From Metalysinibacillus jejuensis (lineage in GTDB: Bacteria > Bacillota > Bacilli > Bacillales_A > Planococcaceae): 56,321 bases of DNA. Below the pieces are notes generated by a model that saw only the letters and a list, made by a program, of their open reading frames with translations, did not search any database and had not been told where the DNA came from. The stretch spans positions 1 to 56,321 of the forward strand of contig NZ_QAFW01000013.1 of NCBI RefSeq assembly GCF_003057615.1. The letters are read 5' to 3'. Positions 32,286-40,868 of this stretch are shown here, piece after piece (positions within the stretch are counted from its first letter, which is position 1; every line of letters begins with the position of its first letter). Position numbers and translations under genes: made by a program.

Positions 32286-34091
32286 CTACAGCTCACGGAG
32301 TTGTTTTTGCAATGCTACATACTGCTTAGCCAGCTCAATGGTTTGCGCGAAATCTTGCATTCTTTCCGCTTCTACAGATGCTTGCTTTACTTCCTCAAGC
32401 TCCCATTTTATGCGCTCTTTACGCAAGCAACGCAAACTGTCAGCCACCTCTTCTTGCCTGCGATCTTCGTTTGTATCAAACGTCGCTGCTTCTACTACAA
32501 TCTTACGTAATTCACCTTCATCAAGTTGCATTAAAAAACGTTGGTAATCGGGCGCGTTTTTTTCATAAAAGGCGAGTAAATGAACAAATACCGCATTATA
32601 CGCATCGCGTAAAAAAGGCGCATTTGTATTTTCACCTGTCCGCACATCATAAACCACCGTAGCATCTGCTAACATATGTGCTAAAATAATACGCTCTGCT
32701 ACATCGCCGCTCGAAGTAATCTTCGTGGCTGGCGGTGTGAAGTTTGGCACTGCTTTCACTTCTGTAGCAGTTTGCTCTGCATCACGTGCTAACTTTTGAT
32801 AGTCTGCATAAATTGCTTCTTGTGAAATATTCGTCTCTTGCGCTAATTGCCGAATATATAAATCTCGTTCCATAGGCGACGAACCTTTCGCTAACACAGC
32901 TAGCACTTCGTGAATATACTGTAAGATGTCGTTTTCATAAGCGAAATTTTTACCTTTACGTGCAGCGTACTTAACAAAGGCTAGGTATGCTTGCGGTCGC
33001 TCAATGATTTGTTCTACAAAGGCCGCAGTACCATACTTTGTAATATAATCATCTGGATCTAAACTATCAGGTAAAATCGCAACTTCTACTGCTAATTTTT
33101 TTTGTTGTAAAAGCACCGCCGCGCGCTTCGTTGCTTCTAAACCAGCTTGGTCACCATCATAACAAATCGTGATTTGTTCAGCTAACCGCTTCAATTTGTG
33201 ACAATGCTGATCTGTTAGCGACGTGCCCATCGTAGCTACTGCATTTGTAACGCCTGCCTTAGCTGCCGCGAGAACGTCCATAAAGCCTTCCATTAAAATA
33301 ACACGACGCGCCTTACGAATACTAGGTCGTGCACGGTCTAAATTGTACAAAACCTCACTTTTATAGAAAATGGGTGAGTCTGGACTATTTAAATACTTTG
33401 CTTCTTCATCACTCGTAGGTAACACACGACCTGAGAAACCGACAACTTTACCTGTGTCGTTACGAAGCGGAAACATAATCCGCTCACGAAAACGGTCGAA
33501 ATAGCTACCGTCATCACGCGCAATTACTAACCCACCTACTGCCATTTCTGCTAAATCAAAACCTTGTCGTTCCAGTAAAATGACTAACGCTTCCCAGTTA
33601 GGTAATGCATAGCCAATTTGGTACTCTTTAATCATCTCATCGGAAAAGCCGCGTTCATGTAAATAATGTAATGCCGCTTCGCCGTCTTCTGTATTGATTA
33701 ATAAGTGATGGAAAAAAGAAGCCGCAAATTCATGCGCCTCTAACATGCGCGTTTCTTCAGCTGAAACTTGCTTAACTGGCGTAATGCTTAGTTCGCTACT
33801 ATCAATCGCAATGCCCGCACGTTCTCCAAGCTTTACTACTGCTTCAGGAAACGTAATGCCTTCAATATCCATCACGAAGGTAATCGCGTTACCCCCTGCA
33901 CCGCAACCGAAACAACGGTAAATTTGCTTATCTACAGAAACAGAAAAAGACGGCGTTTGCTCCCCGTGGAATGGACATAAGCCAAACCAGTTACGACCAC
34001 GTTTTGTTAGCTGCATATACTCGCTAATCACATCGACAATATCCGATTGATTGCGTACATCTTCAATCACATGTTCTGGTATTTTTGCCAC
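32286..34091 (-). CDS. dnaG: DNA primase
   Basis: Makes RNA primers at the replication fork. 601 residues. The zinc-binding N-terminal domain has CPFH and CFGC (Cys39, His42, Cys60, Cys63). The core motif IMFPLRNDTGKVVGFSGR and the TOPRIM motifs (ILMEGFMDVLAA, CYDGDQAGLEA) follow, and then a DnaB-binding C-terminal domain. A GTG start behind GAAGGTGAG aligns with the family start (AKIPEHVIEDVR); the in-frame ATG five codons earlier overlaps the site. First gene of dnaG-sigA. Confidence 0.96.
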   Translation of the reverse strand: MAKIPEHVIEDVRNQSDIVDVISEYMQLTKRGRNWFGLCPFHGEQTPSFSVSVDKQIYRCFGCGAGGNAITFVMDIEGITFPEAVVKLGERAGIAIDSSELSITPVKQVSAEETRMLEAHEFAASFFHHLLINTEDGEAALHYLHERGFSDEMIKEYQIGYALPNWEALVILLERQGFDLAEMAVGGLVIARDDGSYFDRFRERIMFPLRNDTGKVVGFSGRVLPTSDEEAKYLNSPDSPIFYKSEVLYNLDRARPSIRKARRVILMEGFMDVLAAAKAGVTNAVATMGTSLTDQHCHKLKRLAEQITICYDGDQAGLEATKRAAVLLQQKKLAVEVAILPDSLDPDDYITKYGTAAFVEQIIERPQAYLAFVKYAARKGKNFAYENDILQYIHEVLAVLAKGSSPMERDLYIRQLAQETNISQEAIYADYQKLARDAEQTATEVKAVPNFTPPATKITSSGDVAERIILAHMLADATVVYDVRTGENTNAPFLRDAYNAVFVHLLAFYEKNAPDYQRFLMQLDEGELRKIVVEAATFDTNEDRRQEEVADSLRCLRKERIKWELEEVKQASVEAERMQDFAQTIELAKQYVALQKQLREL

Positions 34092-34212
34092 AGCACTCAC
34101 CTTCATATTTACTAATTTCGCGATAAATTTAAAAAAACCTTTATTTTTTCAAAAAAATAAGGAGAAATTTTAACTTATCTATTATACGAGATAACCACTT
34201 TTTACGCCACTA

Positions 34213-34243
34213 AAAAAAACGACCTAGCCTTGGCTAAGTACGT
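34213..34243 (-). terminator. Terminator overlapping the yqfL stop
   Basis: ACTTAGCC / GGCTAGGT arms with flanking pairs, then T8 on the minus strand. The stop codon lies in the 5' arm. Confidence 0.85.
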
Positions 34244-35052
34244 TTAATCGTTTGCAAATGACGTATAATGCGATTGGCAGTTTCCTCTACTGCTTTATTG
34301 GTAACATCAATGACATGACAGCCAATGCGTGCTGTTATTTTTTCGAAAAAAGCGAGCTCTTGTTCAATGCGCGAATGTTTGGCATACATGGCGTCATTAT
34401 TTAAACCGAGCGCCATCAATCTTTCTTGTCGAATATAGTTTAATTTCTCCGGAGAGATGACAAGTCCTACACATTTGGCAGGGTCAATTTCAAACAGCTC
34501 TTTCGGCGGCTCTACTTCAGGTACAAGTGGTACGTTCGCCACTTTATACCGCTGATGCGCCAAATACTGTGAGAGCGGCGTTTTAGACGTGCGCGATACA
34601 CCAATTAATACGATGTCGGCTTGTAATAATCCGCGTGGATCACGACCATCATCATACTTTACCGCAAATTCAATCGCTTCAATTTTTTTAAAGTAATCAT
34701 CATCTAATTGATGTAAAATACCAGGTTTTTCAAGGGGAGCCTCGTCAACTACAATGTCCATTGCATCGATAACAGGACCGAGGACATCTACAGCTGTTAC
34801 ACCTTGCGCTTCACATAGTTGTGTAGCAAGCAAGCGCATATTGGCATGTACGAGTGTAAAAATAACGAGTGCACCTTTTAAACTGGCAAAATGAACAATT
34901 TTGCGCAATCCTTCCTCTGTACGTGTATAAGGAAAACGACGAATTACGGCATCTTCATAATTTGGACGAAATTGCGTAACGACAGCTTTTGCTACTTGTT
35001 CTCCGGTTTCCCCGACAGAATCTGAAATAATAAACACTTGTAATTGCTTCAT
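34234..35052 (-). CDS. yqfL: Pyruvate, phosphate dikinase regulatory protein (kinase/pyrophosphorylase), YqfL
   Basis: A bifunctional enzyme that phosphorylates a threonine of PPDK with ADP and removes it by phosphorolysis. 272 residues. It opens VFIISDSVGETGEQVA and has the P-loop-like GVSRTSKTPLSQYLA and NVPLVPEVEPPKELFE motifs of the PPSR family. It follows ccpN after 11 bp. The same ccpN-yqfL pair in Bacillus links it to gluconeogenic control. The target dikinase is not in this window. Confidence 0.92.
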   Translation of the reverse strand: MKQLQVFIISDSVGETGEQVAKAVVTQFRPNYEDAVIRRFPYTRTEEGLRKIVHFASLKGALVIFTLVHANMRLLATQLCEAQGVTAVDVLGPVIDAMDIVVDEAPLEKPGILHQLDDDYFKKIEAIEFAVKYDDGRDPRGLLQADIVLIGVSRTSKTPLSQYLAHQRYKVANVPLVPEVEPPKELFEIDPAKCVGLVISPEKLNYIRQERLMALGLNNDAMYAKHSRIEQELAFFEKITARIGCHVIDVTNKAVEETANRIIRHLQTIKRT

Positions 35053-35063
35053 ACGACTACCTC

Positions 35064-35699
35064 CTACTCCGCTGGTTCAATTAATGAAATAAATGCGCGC
35101 GTAATCGTCGTTTTAGTTAAACGTCCAATTACTTCTAAACCACCTTTACGTTCAATGACTACAGGTAGCGAGTCCACTTCACGCTCAATTAATTTTTGCG
35201 CTGCTACCATCAACGTATCATTTTTACTACAGTGCGAAATGTTTGGCATGCGCGTCATAATGATGTGTAGGGGGATATTGTTTAAATCTTGCGAGCCAAT
35301 ACTTGTACGGAGTAAATCTTTACGTGATAATACACCTGTTAAAAAACCTTGCTCATCTACTACAAACAACGTGCCTACATCTTCCGCAAACATATGACAA
35401 ATGGCATCATATACCGTCATATTTTCTTGTACTTTTACAGGTGTAGAATAAAAGTCTTTTACTTTTAATTTCGTTACTGTTTCATAAACAGATGCTGATG
35501 TTTTTTTCCCTGAATAAAAATACCCAACTCGCGGACGTGCATCTAAAAAACCTGACATGGTCAGTATAGCTAAGTCAGGTCGCAGCGTCGCTCTCGTTAA
35601 ATTAAGTTGGTCGGCAATATGTTCGCCTGTAATTGGACCGTTTTCTTTGACAATCCGCAAAATCTCTTCCTGACGTTGATTGAGTTCGATTACACTCAC
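35064..35699 (-). CDS. ccpN: Transcriptional repressor CcpN (YqzB)
   Basis: 211 residues, as in Bacillus. An N-terminal winged helix (ELNQRQEEILRIVKENGPIT, LNLTRATLRPDLAILTMSGF) is followed by two CBS domains (about 80-210). CcpN represses gluconeogenic genes such as gapB and pckA when ATP is high; its effect runs through the CBS ligand state. The GTG start aligns with the known N terminus; longer in-frame starts fall in the promoter. The ribosome site is poor (GAGGC, close to the start). In operon with yqfL. Confidence 0.92.
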   Translation of the reverse strand: MSVIELNQRQEEILRIVKENGPITGEHIADQLNLTRATLRPDLAILTMSGFLDARPRVGYFYSGKKTSASVYETVTKLKVKDFYSTPVKVQENMTVYDAICHMFAEDVGTLFVVDEQGFLTGVLSRKDLLRTSIGSQDLNNIPLHIIMTRMPNISHCSKNDTLMVAAQKLIEREVDSLPVVIERKGGLEVIGRLTKTTITRAFISLIEPAE

Positions 35700-35777
35700 C
35701 GCCTCAAATAGTGTTATACTTATTGCGTAATTATTATATACTATTTTATGTTTGATTGCTAAGAAAAGAATTAATAG

Positions 35778-35806
35778 TTGACACACCTACTAAATTTTGA
35801 TAATAT
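35778..35806 (+). promoter_or_regulatory. Sigma-A promoter of the glyS T-box transcript
   Basis: TTGACA and TAATAT with a 17-bp spacer, about 50 bp before the leader. Confidence 0.85.
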
Positions 35807-35857
35807 TCATCGCATATAGTAGGCAATGACAAGCATATAAGTAGTTTTTTATTTGAT

Positions 35858-36014
35858 TAGCGAGTAGAGATAGTGAAAGTCTACACTAAAAAACGAAACG
35901 GCAGCTTCGAGCCATGTTTTCTTAAAGAGGTTTACATTTGTAAACAATCAGGGTGGAACCGCGGGTAATGCACTCGTCCCTGGGCAGATTTTGTGCCCGG
36001 AGACGGGTGCTTTT
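35858..36014 (+). promoter_or_regulatory. T-box riboswitch of glyS
   Basis: The conserved T-box sequence AGGGTGGAACCGCG is at 35950-35963. A terminator follows, with arms GCACTCGTCCCTGGGCA (35970-35986) and TGCCCGGAGACGGGTGC (35994-36010) and then T4. The leader opens with AGTAGAG, the usual start of stem I. A GGC at 35900-35902 is the candidate glycine specifier, but I could not fold stem I to prove it. Uncharged tRNA-Gly should pair with the T-box and stop termination, switching glyS on. Confidence 0.92.
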
Positions 36015-36038
36015 ATTATTTTAGAGGAGGTCATTTAT

Positions 36039-37424
36039 ATGACAAAGTCAATGGAAACAATCGTTAGCCTAGCGAAACATCGTGGTTTCGTCTTCCCAGG
36101 CTCAGAAATTTATGGTGGTTTAGCTAACACTTGGGATTACGGTCCCCTTGGTGTGGAGCTAAAAAACAACGTAAAAAAAGCATGGTGGCAAAAATTCGTT
36201 CAAGAGTCAGCGTATAACGTAGGTCTTGACGCAGCGATTTTAATGAACCCAAAAACATGGGAAGCTTCTGGTCATATCGGTAACTTTAACGACCCAATGA
36301 TTGACTGTAAAGCATGTAAAGCGCGTCACCGTGCAGATAAATTAATCGAAGATGCATCACTTACGAAAACAGGCAAGGAAATCATCGTTGATGGTATGAG
36401 CTTTGACCAAATGAAAGAAAAAATGGACGAGCTAGACGTTGTGTGCCCTGACTGCGGTAAGCAAGACTTTACAGACATCCGTCAATTTAACCTTATGTTT
36501 AAAACATTCCAAGGTGTAACAGAGTCTTCTCGTAATGAGATTTTCCTACGCCCTGAAACAGCACAAGGTATTTTCGTTAACTTTAAAAACGTACAACGCT
36601 CAATGCGTAAACGCGTACCATTTGGTATCGCACAAGTAGGTAAAAGTTTCCGTAACGAAATCACACCAGGTAACTTCACATTCCGTACGCGTGAATTTGA
36701 ACAATTAGAGCTTGAGTTCTTCTGTAAACCAGGTGAAGATTTAGAGTGGCATAAATACTGGAAAGACTTCTGTGAAAAATGGCTATTAGACTTAGGTGTT
36801 AATGCTGAAAACATGCGTCTACGTGACCATGAAGATGACGAGCTTTCTCACTACTCTAACGCTACAACGGACATCGAGTACTTATTCCCATTCGGTTGGG
36901 GCGAGCTTTGGGGTATTGCTGACCGTACAGACTATGATTTAAAACAACATATGGAGCACTCAGGTGAAGACTTTACGTATATTGATCCAGTCTCAAATGA
37001 ACGCTATGTACCTTACTGCATCGAGCCTTCATTAGGTGCTGACCGCGTAACACTTGCTTTCTTATGTGAGGCATATGACGAGGAGCAGTTAGAAGGCGAT
37101 GACAAACGTACCGTTATGCGTTTCCACCCTGCGCTTGCACCATTTAAAGCAGCGGTATTACCACTATCTAAAAAATTATCAGACGAAGCAAGCGATGTTT
37201 GGGCAGAGCTACGTAAACATTTCCCAGTAGACTTTGATGAATCACAATCTATCGGTAAACGTTACCGTCGTCAAGACGAAATCGGTACACCATTCTGTAT
37301 CACTTATGACTTCGATACAAAAGAAGACAACCAAGTTACTGTGCGCCACCGCGACACAATGGAACAAAAACGTATGCCGATTTCAGAAGTTAAAGACTAT
37401 ATTCAATCATTTTTAACTTTCTAA
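36039..37424 (+). CDS. glyS: Glycyl-tRNA synthetase, single-chain class II type
   Basis: 461 residues. This is the dimeric alpha2 enzyme, not the alpha/beta form of Bacillus subtilis. Class II motifs: motif 1 region [20 protein letters not shown], motif 2 [17 protein letters not shown] and [16 protein letters not shown], motif 3 [18 protein letters not shown]-terminal anticodon-binding domain follows (from [13 protein letters not shown]). Four cysteines (DCKACKA, VCPDCGK) form a zinc-like insert. The ATG behind AGAGGAGG is chosen. A T-box controls it. Confidence 0.96.
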   Translation: MTKSMETIVSLAKHRGFVFPGSEIYGGLANTWDYGPLGVELKNNVKKAWWQKFVQESAYNVGLDAAILMNPKTWEASGHIGNFNDPMIDCKACKARHRADKLIEDASLTKTGKEIIVDGMSFDQMKEKMDELDVVCPDCGKQDFTDIRQFNLMFKTFQGVTESSRNEIFLRPETAQGIFVNFKNVQRSMRKRVPFGIAQVGKSFRNEITPGNFTFRTREFEQLELEFFCKPGEDLEWHKYWKDFCEKWLLDLGVNAENMRLRDHEDDELSHYSNATTDIEYLFPFGWGELWGIADRTDYDLKQHMEHSGEDFTYIDPVSNERYVPYCIEPSLGADRVTLAFLCEAYDEEQLEGDDKRTVMRFHPALAPFKAAVLPLSKKLSDEASDVWAELRKHFPVDFDESQSIGKRYRRQDEIGTPFCITYDFDTKEDNQVTVRHRDTMEQKRMPISEVKDYIQSFLTF

Positions 37425-37465
37425 GCTTCTACCCTTACTTTAGGCTATATTCAGGCATACGTTTT

Positions 37466-37640
37466 CTGTGAGGAGCCTCCCGGGCGACGAAACAAAGGGT
37501 TTTTCTCTTTCTTCTGTGAGGAGCCTCCCGGGCGACGAAACAAAGGGTTTTTCTCTTTCTTCTGCGAGGAGCCTCTCGGGCGACGAAACAAAGGGTTTTT
37601 CTCTTTCTTCTGTGAGGAGCCTCCCGGGCGACGAAATTTT
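37466..37640. repeat. 48-bp tandem repeat, three full units and a partial fourth
   Basis: Units start at 37466, 37514, 37562 and 37610, exactly 48 bp apart. Each has CTGTGAGGAGCCTCCCGGGC, then GACGAAACAAAGGG and a pyrimidine-rich spacer TTTTTCTCTTTCTT. The third unit differs by TGCGAGG and CTCTCGGG. The CCCGGG core is palindromic, and GAGG/CCTC can pair. It lies between glyS and its terminator. There are no unique spacers, so it is not CRISPR. Confidence 0.9.
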
Positions 37641-37668
37641 GCCACTCTATTATTTATCTATTAAGATT

Positions 37669-37702
37669 AAACGCACATGGCTAGCAGTCATGTGCGTTTT
37701 TT
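37669..37702 (+). terminator. Terminator downstream of glyS and the repeats
   Basis: A perfect 11-bp stem AAACGCACATG / CATGTGCGTTT with T7. Confidence 0.9.
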
Positions 37703-37730
37703 TAGTATACTGAAAAAGCGAGGTGTTAGT

Positions 37731-38165
37731 ATGGTTTTTCATTCCAAAATTGATAATGCTTATCGGGCTATTTTAGGTTGTGTATGCGTCATTATGGCAC
37801 TCTCTTTCTTGTTACCTATGACGTTAGATGATAGCTTTACGAAGCAAGACGGCATTCTGTTAGGTAGTATTTTACTACTTACTACGCTATTCATTGTTTG
37901 GGTGATGGTTGATATTCGCTACGAGTTGCGGGAAGATGAACTCTATGTGCGCGGTGGACCCATTTTTGCCCGCATCCCATATACTACTATCCGAGAAGTA
38001 CGAAAGTTTGATGGATTCACCGGTGGCTTTACCATTGCCTCTTCAAAGAAGGGGGTAGAAATTATCTACCAAAAAGGACTGGGCTATATGGTTATTTCAC
38101 CAACAGAACGTGAACATTTTATAGTAGCATTAGAAGCAAAAATAACAAAAGCACGAGCCCATTAG
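37731..38165 (+). CDS. PH-domain-like membrane protein
   Basis: 144 residues. Two membrane helices (AILGCVCVIMALSFLLP and ILLGSILLLTTLFIVWVM) precede a cytoplasmic bacterial PH-type domain. The domain shows the pattern RYELREDELYVRGGPIFARI, YTTIREVRKFDGFT and GYMVISPTEREHFIVALEAK. This is the common 'PH domain-containing protein' layout of Bacillales. The ATG behind GCGAGGTG is preferred to an upstream ATG lying in the glyS terminator. Function unknown. Confidence 0.78.
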   Translation: MVFHSKIDNAYRAILGCVCVIMALSFLLPMTLDDSFTKQDGILLGSILLLTTLFIVWVMVDIRYELREDELYVRGGPIFARIPYTTIREVRKFDGFTGGFTIASSKKGVEIIYQKGLGYMVISPTEREHFIVALEAKITKARAH

Positions 38166-38174
38166 CTCGTGCTT
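38149..38174. terminator. Bidirectional terminator
   Basis: AAGCACGAGC / GCTCGTGCTT arms with a six-base loop. It overlaps the end of the PH-like gene and faces the small gene that follows on the minus strand. Confidence 0.9.
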
Positions 38175-38178
38175 ACCT

Positions 38179-38322
38179 TTACTTATCATTATACGTATTT
38201 TCTGGCTTCGGATCGATATCGTTTGTGCCGCCTTTAACATTCGTAGCTTTTTTCATAAATAGTAGTACGGGTCCTACAACAAATACGACACAAATTATAA
38301 CACCAAGCGTTATGTATAACAT
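38179..38322 (-). CDS. 47-residue single-helix membrane protein
   Basis: The minus strand has TAGGAGTTTTAAT then ATG, and a 47-residue product. One N-terminal membrane helix (LGVIICVVFVVGPVLLF) is followed by KKATNVKGG and a polar acidic tail ending ENTYNDK. The site, the single clean helix and a terminator immediately behind it make a real gene likely despite its size. No family recognised. Confidence 0.72.
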   Translation of the reverse strand: MLYITLGVIICVVFVVGPVLLFMKKATNVKGGTNDIDPKPENTYNDK

Positions 38323-38673
38323 ATTAAAACTCCTAACGGCATATGACATTACCCTTATTCTACGCCTATTTCATATACCCTACTAGGCAAATTTTTGTGA
38401 ACTTTTATCATCCTTTCCGATAGAAGACGCCCTCTTCAATTGTGTGGAGGGAAAAGCTCAGGATACGAGGGAGATGAATGGCGGTTGGCGAGAGCCAAAA
38501 AGTTTTTATGATCAAATTCAGAACTTAGTGGTAATATTAATCTAACCAGATAAAAACGTTTGTTCCTGTTTCTTGCTAGTACAGTTTCCAATTAAAAGAA
38601 AATGTGGTTCAGTATAGATGAGAAACGCCATTTGCCCGTCTCCCAAGTAAAAAAGCTCCGGCCAACTAACGTC
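38323..38673. other. Gene-free stretch upstream of the tnpB relic
   Basis: No frame with a ribosome site. Part of it (from about 38415) probably belongs to the decayed IS605 element, but I could not align it to TnpB by eye. It also holds the promoter region of the small minus-strand gene. Confidence 0.4.
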
Positions 38674-38990
38674 GTAAAAATCAGCAGGTGGTTGCTATCT
38701 AGTCAATCAGGGTCATCAAGGTGGCAAGAAATCACTTGCAATAAGGGATTGGATTTGCCCTGTTTGCCACCAACATCACGATAGAAATAGCAATGCGAGT
38801 AAAACATTCTAGCCGAAGAATTAAGGATACTAGCTTCGGCTTAACAGTAAGAAAGAACCGTAAGAACTACAGGGATAGCTCGGTTAATAAGAGACGCCGC
38901 TGACGGTAAAGAAATACACCGATAAGTATGCTCTGTTCCCAAAAATCTCCCACTTTCCACCACCTGAAAGAGTGTTAAGTAGCAAGTAGT
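38674..38990 (+). mobile_element. Decayed IS605-type element: tnpB C-terminal relic and omegaRNA remnant
   Basis: Frame one reads VKISRWLLSSQSGSSRWQEI from 38674, the TnpB segment before the zinc ribbon, with its first CxxC lost. After a frameshift, 38750-38806 reads WICPVCHQHHDRNSNASKT, the second zinc-ribbon half plus RuvC-III (HHDR-x-x-NAS). The 3' part has GAACCGTAAGAACTACAGGG and ATAGCTCGGTTAA, sequences characteristic of IS605 omegaRNA scaffolds. It ends with a CACTTTC / GAAAGAGTG hairpin near 38953-38977. Several stops and shifts show that the protein is dead. Confidence 0.8.
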
Positions 38991-39007
38991 TCAAAAGGAG
39001 GAATAGC

Positions 39008-39289
39008 ATGACTAAAACGTATTGGATGATTATTAATTTGATTATTTGGGCTACAATTTTAGGTTGGTTTGGCGAAAAAATCGCCTTACTCACGCCACTT
39101 CCCACGTATATTTTAGCTTTTTGTACCATTTTAAGTGTTGTTTTCTTTTTAGCTAGCTGGCTATGGTTAGTTGCACGCATTAGTAAAAATGCGAATAGCC
39201 TCGAACGTATTACAGCAGTAGCCATCATACCGCTTGGTGTAATTACTTCGTTATATGCTATTTTTGTTACAGCAATGTATTTCGGTTAA
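39008..39289 (+). CDS. Small three-helix membrane protein
   Basis: 93 residues with three hydrophobic segments (5-22, 28-55, 68-92), separated by short polar loops (RISKNANSLER). A strong AAAGGAGG site. Its stop overlaps the stop of the converging coiled-coil gene in the four bases TTAA. It lies directly downstream of a TnpB relic. No family recognised. Confidence 0.7.
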   Translation: MTKTYWMIINLIIWATILGWFGEKIALLTPLPTYILAFCTILSVVFFLASWLWLVARISKNANSLERITAVAIIPLGVITSLYAIFVTAMYFG

Positions 39290-40212
39290 CGAAGGAGCGC
39301 AGTTCGCGCTTCTTTTATTTTTGCTTGACGCGCTAATAACACGTCCTCCATACTAGCTAACTTAGTTTTAATCACATTAACTTCCCCTAGTACTCGCTGA
39401 AGTTGTGCCTTAGCGTTCGTAATCTTACTATGCACAGACAACGCCGAAAAGAAATCATCAAATACATAATCAGCAAAATGTACAAAGCCGTCTATACTTA
39501 CTTGAATAGCATCCGTCTGCATTTCTTTAATGTCAATCAATTCATTATGTAACAAATTTAATGCGTACTGTGCTTCACTTAATGCTTGTTTTGAAGCGTC
39601 GAGCTTACTATGCTTTACATACGTTACAAACATACCACCACCAAATAAATCCCACGTACTCCATCCATGTGCTGCGTCTAATGCTTTCGCAACAGCATGT
39701 AACGCTTGTTCTGCGCGATAGCTTGCGTCCAACGCCTCCCCAACTTCAATTTTTAGCGCGATAACTTGGTACGCTTCATCTTCTAGCACATCAAACTGTT
39801 TAGCTTTATTTGGATCATGTTGCATAAGCCATAAGCGCTGTTTAGCTACAAGCGCCGTACTATGTTCAAGCAGTACATCTGTATTTTTCGTAGCTTCACG
39901 TTCCGCTACAATCGTCGCTAACTGCATAGCTAATTTTTCATGTTGTTGCTCCGCTTCATGTATCTTTACTAGTAAGGTAGCTAACTGCTCTTCACTACGC
40001 AGTAGCTTAGCATCACTTGTCATTAAACGCTTTATAAATGACGGCGCTACTACCTTCTCTAGCTTTTGACGAGCGCTACGTTGTTCCTGCAAGGTTTGTT
40101 GTAACGCTTGAAGTTGTTGTTCAATATAGGTTTGTTGCTGAAATAAGTGATCACGACGTAGCAACAAATGTTGCAGACGTTCTTGTTCCTCAACGAGTTG
40201 GTTCCATTCCAT
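39286..40212 (-). CDS. Coiled-coil protein, unknown
   Basis: 308 residues, mostly helical and Q/E/A/L-rich, with long heptad-like stretches at 5-55 and 75-110. A central region (about 175-205, HGWSTWDLFGGGMFVTYVKH) breaks the coil with a glycine-aromatic motif, and another helical segment follows to the end. No signal peptide or membrane helix. Its ribosome site GAGAGGTG lies inside a terminator-like hairpin downstream of zur. In this family of 'hypothetical coiled-coil' Bacillales proteins I know no function. Confidence 0.72.
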   Translation of the reverse strand: MEWNQLVEEQERLQHLLLRRDHLFQQQTYIEQQLQALQQTLQEQRSARQKLEKVVAPSFIKRLMTSDAKLLRSEEQLATLLVKIHEAEQQHEKLAMQLATIVAEREATKNTDVLLEHSTALVAKQRLWLMQHDPNKAKQFDVLEDEAYQVIALKIEVGEALDASYRAEQALHAVAKALDAAHGWSTWDLFGGGMFVTYVKHSKLDASKQALSEAQYALNLLHNELIDIKEMQTDAIQVSIDGFVHFADYVFDDFFSALSVHSKITNAKAQLQRVLGEVNVIKTKLASMEDVLLARQAKIKEARTALLR

Positions 40213-40249
40213 AAAAAAATCACCTCTCTACTACTACGTGTGAGAGGTG
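40213..40249 (-). promoter_or_regulatory. Terminator-like hairpin that contains the coiled-coil gene's ribosome site
   Basis: Arms CACCTCTC (40249-40242) and GAGAGGTG (40228-40221) with a 13-base loop, then A and T7, then the ATG. The 3' arm is the ribosome binding site. It probably ends the znuC-znuB-zur transcript and would hide the site in read-through RNA. Confidence 0.65.
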
Positions 40250-40255
40250 AAGAAG

Positions 40256-40447
40256 TTACGATTTTTTATGACGATTGCCAAAGCCCGCTTTGTGCTGTAA
40301 ATAGTAAATACCTAGCACAAAAAATAGCAAGCCAGCTAAACGCAATAACACAACTTGTATTACTATTCCTTCAATGGTCGTCGTCATTAATATGGCACCC
40401 ACCGCAATTATACTGATGCCAATTAACGTTTGAAGTCGTTTACCCAC
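40256..40447 (-). CDS. Small two-helix membrane protein downstream of zur
   Basis: About 63 residues, with helices at 8-23 and 30-50 and a basic C terminus (GFGNRHKKS). The GTG six bases after AAGGAG is preferred; that site overlaps the zur stop codon, so translation is probably coupled. Last gene of the znu operon. Similar small proteins sit next to zur in Bacillus, but I cannot assign a function. Confidence 0.65.
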   Translation of the reverse strand: MGKRLQTLIGISIIAVGAILMTTTIEGIVIQVVLLRLAGLLFFVLGIYYLQHKAGFGNRHKKS

Positions 40448-40457
40448 TGCAAGCTCC

Positions 40458-40868
40458 TTAATGACATTGTGGACATTTGCCGTAAATTTCAAATTTGTGA
40501 TTTTCAACTTGATAATCTTGTAAATTAGGCCCTAGCATATCCATCGGACAAATTTCTAACGCCTTGACATTGCCACAATCCATACATATAAAGTGATGGT
40601 GGTGCTCTGTTGCGTCACATTGCATGCGGAAATGACGTTCGCCTGAAAGCTCGGTTTCATCTAAAATACCTAACGCTACAAATGTTGATAAATTACGATA
40701 AATCGTATCATAGCTCATCCCTGGATACTCTACGGTTAAGACGTCTAATAATTGACGTGCTGTCACATATTTATCATTCGCCTCAAACATTTGAAGCAAG
40801 CGCTCTCGTTTATTGGTACGCTTATACCCATTATTTTTTAAAATTTCCCACGCTTTTACACTATTCAT
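40458..40868 (-). CDS. zur: Zinc uptake regulator Zur (Fur family)
   Basis: 136 residues. A winged helix (KNNGYKRTNKRERLLQMF, YDTIYRNLSTFVALGIL) is followed by a dimerisation domain. The structural zinc site uses FICMDCGNV and the C-terminal KCPQCH. The regulatory region has the histidine run EHHHHF. Zur represses zinc uptake when zinc is plentiful. Its ATG shares a base with the znuB stop (TAATG). It is in the operon whose promoter carries a Zur box, so it should regulate itself. Confidence 0.92.
   Translation of the reverse strand: MNSVKAWEILKNNGYKRTNKRERLLQMFEANDKYVTARQLLDVLTVEYPGMSYDTIYRNLSTFVALGILDETELSGERHFRMQCDATEHHHHFICMDCGNVKALEICPMDMLGPNLQDYQVENHKFEIYGKCPQCH

Noticed and set aside
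37466-37640. CRISPR array
   Set aside because: The units are contiguous 48-bp copies with no unique spacers, and no cas gene is near.
37451-37713. Two overlapping reading frames made of a 16-residue repeat (one per strand)
   Set aside because: They exist only because the repeat is 48 bp long. Neither has a ribosome site, and both are pure repeat.
38602-38784. A 60-residue gene on the plus strand
   Set aside because: Its translation is a degenerate TnpB segment (VKISRWLLSS...), so it is part of the insertion-element relic.
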